A stretch of 6,667 nt of DNA from Candidatus Delongbacteria bacterium (GTDB taxonomy: Bacteria; UBA4055): contig JAKLPX010000248.1 in assembly GCA_022013635.1 (NCBI GenBank), positions 1 through 6,667 on the forward strand. The letters run 5' to 3'. Below, piece by piece: positions 1 to 4,300 of this stretch; position 1 is the first letter of the stretch, and each line of letters begins with the position of its first letter. A program made the translations under genes and the position numbers. The notes below the pieces were generated by a model. That model was given only the letters and a program-made list of their open reading frames with translations, was not told the DNA's origin and searched no databases.

Positions 1-478
1 CATTGGTTCTAAGTGCATTAATTAAATATAATGCGCTGATTTTATCGGCATTTGAATAATTCTTATTTGCAATCTGTATCATATACTGCACTCTATAGTA
101 CATGCACAAACATTCAGGGCTGTCTTTTCCTTCAAGTATATCAGAAGATTTTTGATAATATTTTATAGCGTTTTTGTAATCGCTAAATTTGCTGTTTATC
201 TTTCCAATATAAAAGCAGCTCTCAGCCATTTCTTTTTCAAAACCGTTTTTCTCTGCGTAATTCAAAGAATCTGAGAAAAGCATAAGTGCTGTCTGTTCCT
301 TTTCTCTGTCATAGTACATCAATGCTTTCGATAACAATATTGAGCATACCGTCTGTTTATCTTCGAATTGAAGATCTGACAAAATTTTATAAACTTTGTC
401 GTATTCAGCATGAGCTTTTTTATAATCGAAGTTCCGTGCAGCATGATCGCCTGTTTGTTTTATTCTTCCTAGTACTGT
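1..478 (-). other. TPR repeats of the transposase-like protein, continuing past the left edge
   Basis: Residues 296-454. Repeats are visible as GDHAARNFDYKKAHAEYDKV, then a helix pair containing SKALMYYDREKEQTALMLFS, then CFYIGKINSKFSDYKNAIKY, and a further pair starting near residue 416. Spacing is close to 34-38 residues. The same repeat class fills the upstream CHAT protein, which makes contact between the two products, or a shared partner, plausible. Confidence 0.75.
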
Positions 479-1363
479 TAAAAGCGATTTTTTATTCTCA
501 TTAGGAATAGGAACTGCTGACCAGTTTTTAGGATCTACACTCTCCTTTTTAATCACATCGAGATTATAGACCGATGTAAGCAGCGAGCTGTCAATAATAT
601 CAGAGTTAAAGTTGTTGAGGATTCTATCGTAGGTATCTTCAATAGCGCAATTAATATCTTTTGGTAACGAAATATGCTTATACGAAGAATATTTTTTCCC
701 CTTTTTCTTTGATGTCAGTTTCAGGTCTGTTAAATATCTGCTTTTGACTATACTGTCAAAATCATTTTTTCTGATGCAGAATATGTTCGTTTCAATTCGT
801 CTGACATTCCATTTTTTACAGCTTTTATTAATACTTGCGAGTGAATGCCTAATGAATAAACAAATATTCATTGATGTATAGTTTTTTGTATATCCTATAG
901 CTATAATTTTGCCTTCTGATGTATTTAAAGATAATCTATAAATTGTTCTTACTTCGTTTCTGAAAACTGCTTTTTTTATAATATGGAGCTTTAGAAACAA
1001 TTCGCAGTTTTTCTTATTTGATTTATTGAGAATCGGATTAACATTCAGTTTCCTGCTTATCAGTGAGATGTTACAATCTAAATCGAATTTATCTTTAATA
1101 TCGCGCAGAGTAGCTTTTGGATTATATTTTTTAAAATTCTGTATTTCTGCAAGAGTTTCATAATCAAGCTTTGCTGATTGCGTATCATTTCTTTTAACTA
1201 CAAATCCGTTCACACCTGATTTGTTATATTTTAAAAGCCAGTTATTCACTGTACTTCTGTGCAGAGAGTAAATAACTGCTGCACTGCTCACACTCATATT
1301 TTTGGCGCATTCACACACTTCAACTTTATATTCAATCGGATATCTCATTACATTTGTAGCCAT
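1..1363 (-). CDS. Transposase-derived HTH / degenerate RNase H-like protein fused to TPR repeats (3' end missing)
   Basis: My own translation gives 454 uninterrupted residues from ATG 1361-1363 to the left edge, with no stop in sight. Residues 8-58 form a transposase-type helix-turn-helix with the NNWLLKYNKSGVNGF landmark; residues 65-110 form a second winged-helix-like segment (NPKATLRDIKDKF). Residues 121-255 resemble the rve/DDE integrase fold of IS481-like transposases, but the usual first Asp is not found and the TDNG motif reads TNIF (Asn193). Glu242 could be the remaining triad residue. Residues 296-454 are TPR-like helical pairs, for example YKNAIKYYQKS. The ATG at 1363 is chosen because the frame is closed by TAA at 1385-1387 and no other ATG lies between; a second in-frame ATG exists at 1346-1348. 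It follows the CHAT gene by 8 bases and is probably co-translated. Transposition is unlikely; DNA binding is the best guess. An alternative is a decaying transposase, but an intact long frame with a TPR fusion argues against it. Confidence 0.85.
   Translation of the reverse strand, partial: MATNVMRYPIEYKVEVCECAKNMSVSSAAVIYSLHRSTVNNWLLKYNKSGVNGFVVKRNDTQSAKLDYETLAEIQNFKKYNPKATLRDIKDKFDLDCNISLISRKLNVNPILNKSNKKNCELFLKLHIIKKAVFRNEVRTIYRLSLNTSEGKIIAIGYTKNYTSMNICLFIRHSLASINKSCKKWNVRRIETNIFCIRKNDFDSIVKSRYLTDLKLTSKKKGKKYSSYKHISLPKDINCAIEDTYDRILNNFNSDIIDSSLLTSVYNLDVIKKESVDPKNWSAVPIPNENKKSLLTVLGRIKQTGDHAARNFDYKKAHAEYDKVYKILSDLQFEDKQTVCSILLSKALMYYDREKEQTALMLFSDSLNYAEKNGFEKEMAESCFYIGKINSKFSDYKNAIKYYQKSSDILEGKDSPECLCMYYRVQYMIQIANKNYSNADKISALYLINALRTN
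599..1003 (-). other. RNase H-like (rve/DDE) region with degenerate catalytic triad
   Basis: Residues 121-255. LHIIKKAV sits where IS481-like enzymes have 'HiDikkl', so the first Asp appears as Ile128 or Ile129. IYRLSLNTSEGKIIAIGYT fits the first strands, SMNICLFIRHSLASINK the following helix, and WNVRRIETNIF matches '-i--vqTDNGsef' with Asn193 (codon 785-787) in place of Asp. LPKDINCAIEDTYDRIL resembles the 'P-tnGkvEr-n-tL' helix with Glu242 (codon 638-640) kept. The region is about 135 residues, near the minimum for the fold. The domain call rests on hand alignment and would be settled by a structure prediction. Confidence 0.55.
1034..1171 (-). other. Second winged-helix-like segment of the downstream protein
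   Basis: Residues 65-110. LDYETLAEIQNFKKYNPKAT is followed by LRDIKDKFDLDCNISLISRKL, the arrangement of the second HTH found in many rve-type transposases ('l--I--l---nP-at-reI---l----s-stvsr-L'). Two successive DNA-binding units are expected to recognise an extended site, as transposases do at their terminal repeats. Confidence 0.65.
1190..1342 (-). other. Transposase-type helix-turn-helix of the downstream protein
   Basis: Residues 8-58. The sequence YKVEVCECAKNMSVSSAAVI is followed by YSLHRSTVNNWLLKYNKSG and GF. This matches the general pattern of the N-terminal HTH in IS481/IS630/IS3-like transposases (helix, 's---aa---gvs-stv--Wl-ry---G--gl'), with the putative recognition helix at about residues 36-46. 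It probably binds DNA in a sequence-specific way. Confidence 0.75.
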
Positions 1364-1380
1364 TGAACTTTTTACCTGTT
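1364..1380 (-). promoter_or_regulatory. Gene junction and weak ribosome binding site for the downstream gene
   Basis: Read on the minus strand, the junction is AACAGGTAAAAAGTTCA then ATG. The CHAT stop codon TAA is at 1372-1374 and the next ATG at 1361-1363. The only Shine-Dalgarno-like bases are AGG at 1375-1377, just before the stop and 11 bases from the ATG, which is weak and rather distant. Weak sites are usual in Bacteroidota-type genomes. The 8-base gap suggests translational coupling and leaves no room for a separate promoter or terminator between the genes. Confidence 0.4.
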
Positions 1381-4300
1381 TATCTTAAAATTCGCCCAGT
1401 AATACGGGTGCGGATTGAAATAGGATTTTATATCCCTTTTCGCCTGAGATAGTGCCGTGATTCTGTCAGAACCGCCTGCGGAGTACCTGAAATATCTTTT
1501 CATAAGGACTGAAGCTGCAAGATCGTCGGTTTTCCACTTGCTTGAAACTATAATATCCGATCCTGCGAGAGCGAAAGCCTGTGAGAGATCGAAATTTGAA
1601 TAATATTCCTGCCCTATTTTACCTCCGGTATCGCAGCCGGAAAGAATTACTTCCTTTTGTTTACAGTCTAGTTGAACTATTTCACCCCATTCAAGCCTGC
1701 CGTCGTTTGATCCGTCGGCTGATAACTGAATGTAACTTGATTTATCTGCTGTGCGGACTGAATCTTTGCTTAGTACAAAGCTGTGAACCGGCAGATGCAG
1801 CATTCCATACTCTTTCATCCCTTGTGATTTAACCAGAGATTCGGTAGCTTTTTTATCATCAGCGGATGAGGAATTTTTATTTACCTGAGAAAGAGCCCCA
1901 AATTCTCTTTCTGCAAATACAAGATCGCTTTCGGCAGTGAACGGGTTTACGAAAGACATACTTTTCGCAATATCTCCGGTTCCGAAATTGAAATTCAGCT
2001 TTGAAATATCAGAAACTTCGCTGATATTGTAATTATCAATTAAGAAGTCCTTTCCGTCATATAAAACATCAAACGGATAATTTTTTAATTTACCCGATGA
2101 ATATACATGAATATTTTTCTTGTCCTGAATGAGATCCTTCAATTCTTTTGTGAATATAATTTCATACGATTTCTTCGCAAGGTTTATGAAATCGCTCTTT
2201 GTTTCAATTCTGTTTGGCAGTTCCGAAAGTTCTTTCGGTATCCTGAATTCAAAATTCTTCACATTATCTTTTGTGACAACGATTATATTTGCCAAATCAT
2301 TATAAGGAAGGAATAACATCATTACAGATTCGCTTTTGATCCCGCTCTGAATATCAGTCAAAATATTTTCGCCTGCTTTTATATTCAGTCTATATTTTTC
2401 TTTCTCCTTTATACCGAAATATTTCAGATCATTTCTGATGAACATTTTATCTCTGTATTCAATTGCCGATAATGCTTTGTCTATGCGTGAATTCTTGATC
2501 AGTAGGTATATCTGTTTTTCAAACCCTGATCTTATGATCTTCTCGTATTCATCGGCAAACTGATTTTCGTACTCGGCAGCTATTTTTTCTGCTCTTTGTG
2601 ATAATTTATCAAGCATGTTCAAAGCCTTTTCCGACTGATTCTTCTCATAGACTTCGGATAGTTTATATACTGACTTCAAATATATATCGTTAAAACCGAA
2701 TTTGTCAGATCCTTCCAGACTTTTTAATAGATAAAACTCACAACTGTCGTTCTGCTGTTTAGTATAAAATGAGGCTCCTATACCGTAAAGTGCGCGGGCT
2801 TTGAAATATTCGTCATTGTCGGAGGTTGATAATTTTAAACATTTTCTATAGTTGATTAAGGCACTATCCGGATTCTTCAGATTCTTCGAATATATTTCGC
2901 CTTTGTAGAACTCGACTGAAAGCATTGCCTTGATATTCTTTGTTTCGACGGCTAATTCCATACTTTTTGCAAGATTTTTCTGAGCACCGGAAATATCATT
3001 GGTCAGGATCAATATTTTTGCGAGATTTACTCTTGCCGTGCTTTCTTCTGACCTGTCGTTCATTTCTATCGTCTTATCAAGTGCCTTGTATGAAAAAGTC
3101 CTTGCCAAAGGAAGATTACCCAATTTTACTTCAGTCAGGCTTCGTGTATTAAATATTCTCATCCTTTCCGAATCTGAAGTCGTATTTTTTTCCGCTTCAT
3201 TCAAATATTTTAAAGCGGATGAAAGTTTGTCGGTAAAATAATAAAGATCGCTCAGATTAAGATATGCGGAGCTTTTCTTAGCTTCGTCTGAATAATAATC
3301 CAGTGCTTCTAAATAAAGTTCTTCTGCTTTAGTATAGAGAGACTTTTTGAAATAACATAATCCTGCCGACTCAAGTAGCTCACCGAATGAATCAAAGCTG
3401 ACATTCTCAAAGGTTTCCTTGTTCATAACGATCGAATCGTAAACGAAAAGCGCAGAATCAATACTGCCTTCCCGGTAATAGTTTACCATTATATTTCTCA
3501 GCGAGTTGAATAATACCTCTGCCGCCTTTCCGCCGAGTTCTTCCTTAAAGGAATCTATTTCATCGGAAGTGATTAAATTTGAACTTTTCAGGTATTCTTT
3601 TTTATATGAAATGCTTCTTTTTAAGTCGCCTTTATAAGAATAAATTATCGACAGCATATCATAAGCGCTTAATTCGTCCTTTAATTCGCTGTTATCATCA
3701 TTTATAATTTTCTCCTGATACTCAATGCTCCTGTCGTAATTTTTATTCCTGAAATAATCCTTTGATAAAGTATCGTAAGCAAGTATCCTTTCCTTATCCA
3801 GTTTGTTCGCTTCTGTGTATGAAACAAGCTGCTCTCCATAGATTATCGCCCTGTTATAATCCTTTATTCGCGATAATGAAGTCACGAGAGTTTTTAAAAT
3901 ATTCAATTCCTGCTTATCGTTAATATTTCTCGCCATCGCAAGCGCCTGTAAAAAATATACTGCGGCCTTCTCATAAACCTTACTGTTGAAATACCTGACT
4001 CCGTTCATTAATGAACTTTTCAGATTAGAAGTCGCAAATTCTTTTTGAGTTTCTTTGTCCATTCCGGTAAGACCGACTATATTGACGCTTATGTTATTCT
4101 CGTTTAAAATGGCTATTATATCTTTCTCATCAGAATTTTCAAAAAGAATTTTACTGACCGTCTCATAATTTACGCTGTCTTTTTGATCATCAAACGGCAT
4201 TATGATCGTCTGCACGCCCGAAAAAATAAAACTGTTCGCCAATAGAATTTTATCAATCGGTTCCGCATGTCCTTCAAAGCCTGATATAACAACAGCATAA

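Noticed and set aside
286..504. Plus-strand open frame of 72 codons
   Set aside because: It lies wholly opposite the intact HTH-TPR gene and encodes no recognisable domain; it is an antisense shadow.
692..709. Homopolymer runs in the downstream gene (minus strand A5, G4, A6) containing A AAG GGG, a possible slippage site
   Set aside because: The zero frame stays open and protein-like on both sides, so no frameshift is needed; Lys-rich codons explain the run.
1..1363. Active insertion sequence
   Set aside because: Catalytic aspartates appear lost, the protein continues into TPRs, the gene starts 8 bases after the CHAT stop, and no inverted repeats or target duplication are seen.
1423..1435. 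Short inverted repeat GGAT...ATCC followed by T-run on the plus strand
   Set aside because: The stem is only 4 base pairs and sits inside the CHAT coding sequence; it is too weak for a terminator.
1581..3241. Several plus-strand open frames of 69-83 codons
   Set aside because: All lie opposite the well-supported CHAT gene, show no family resemblance and are expected by chance in AT-rich DNA.
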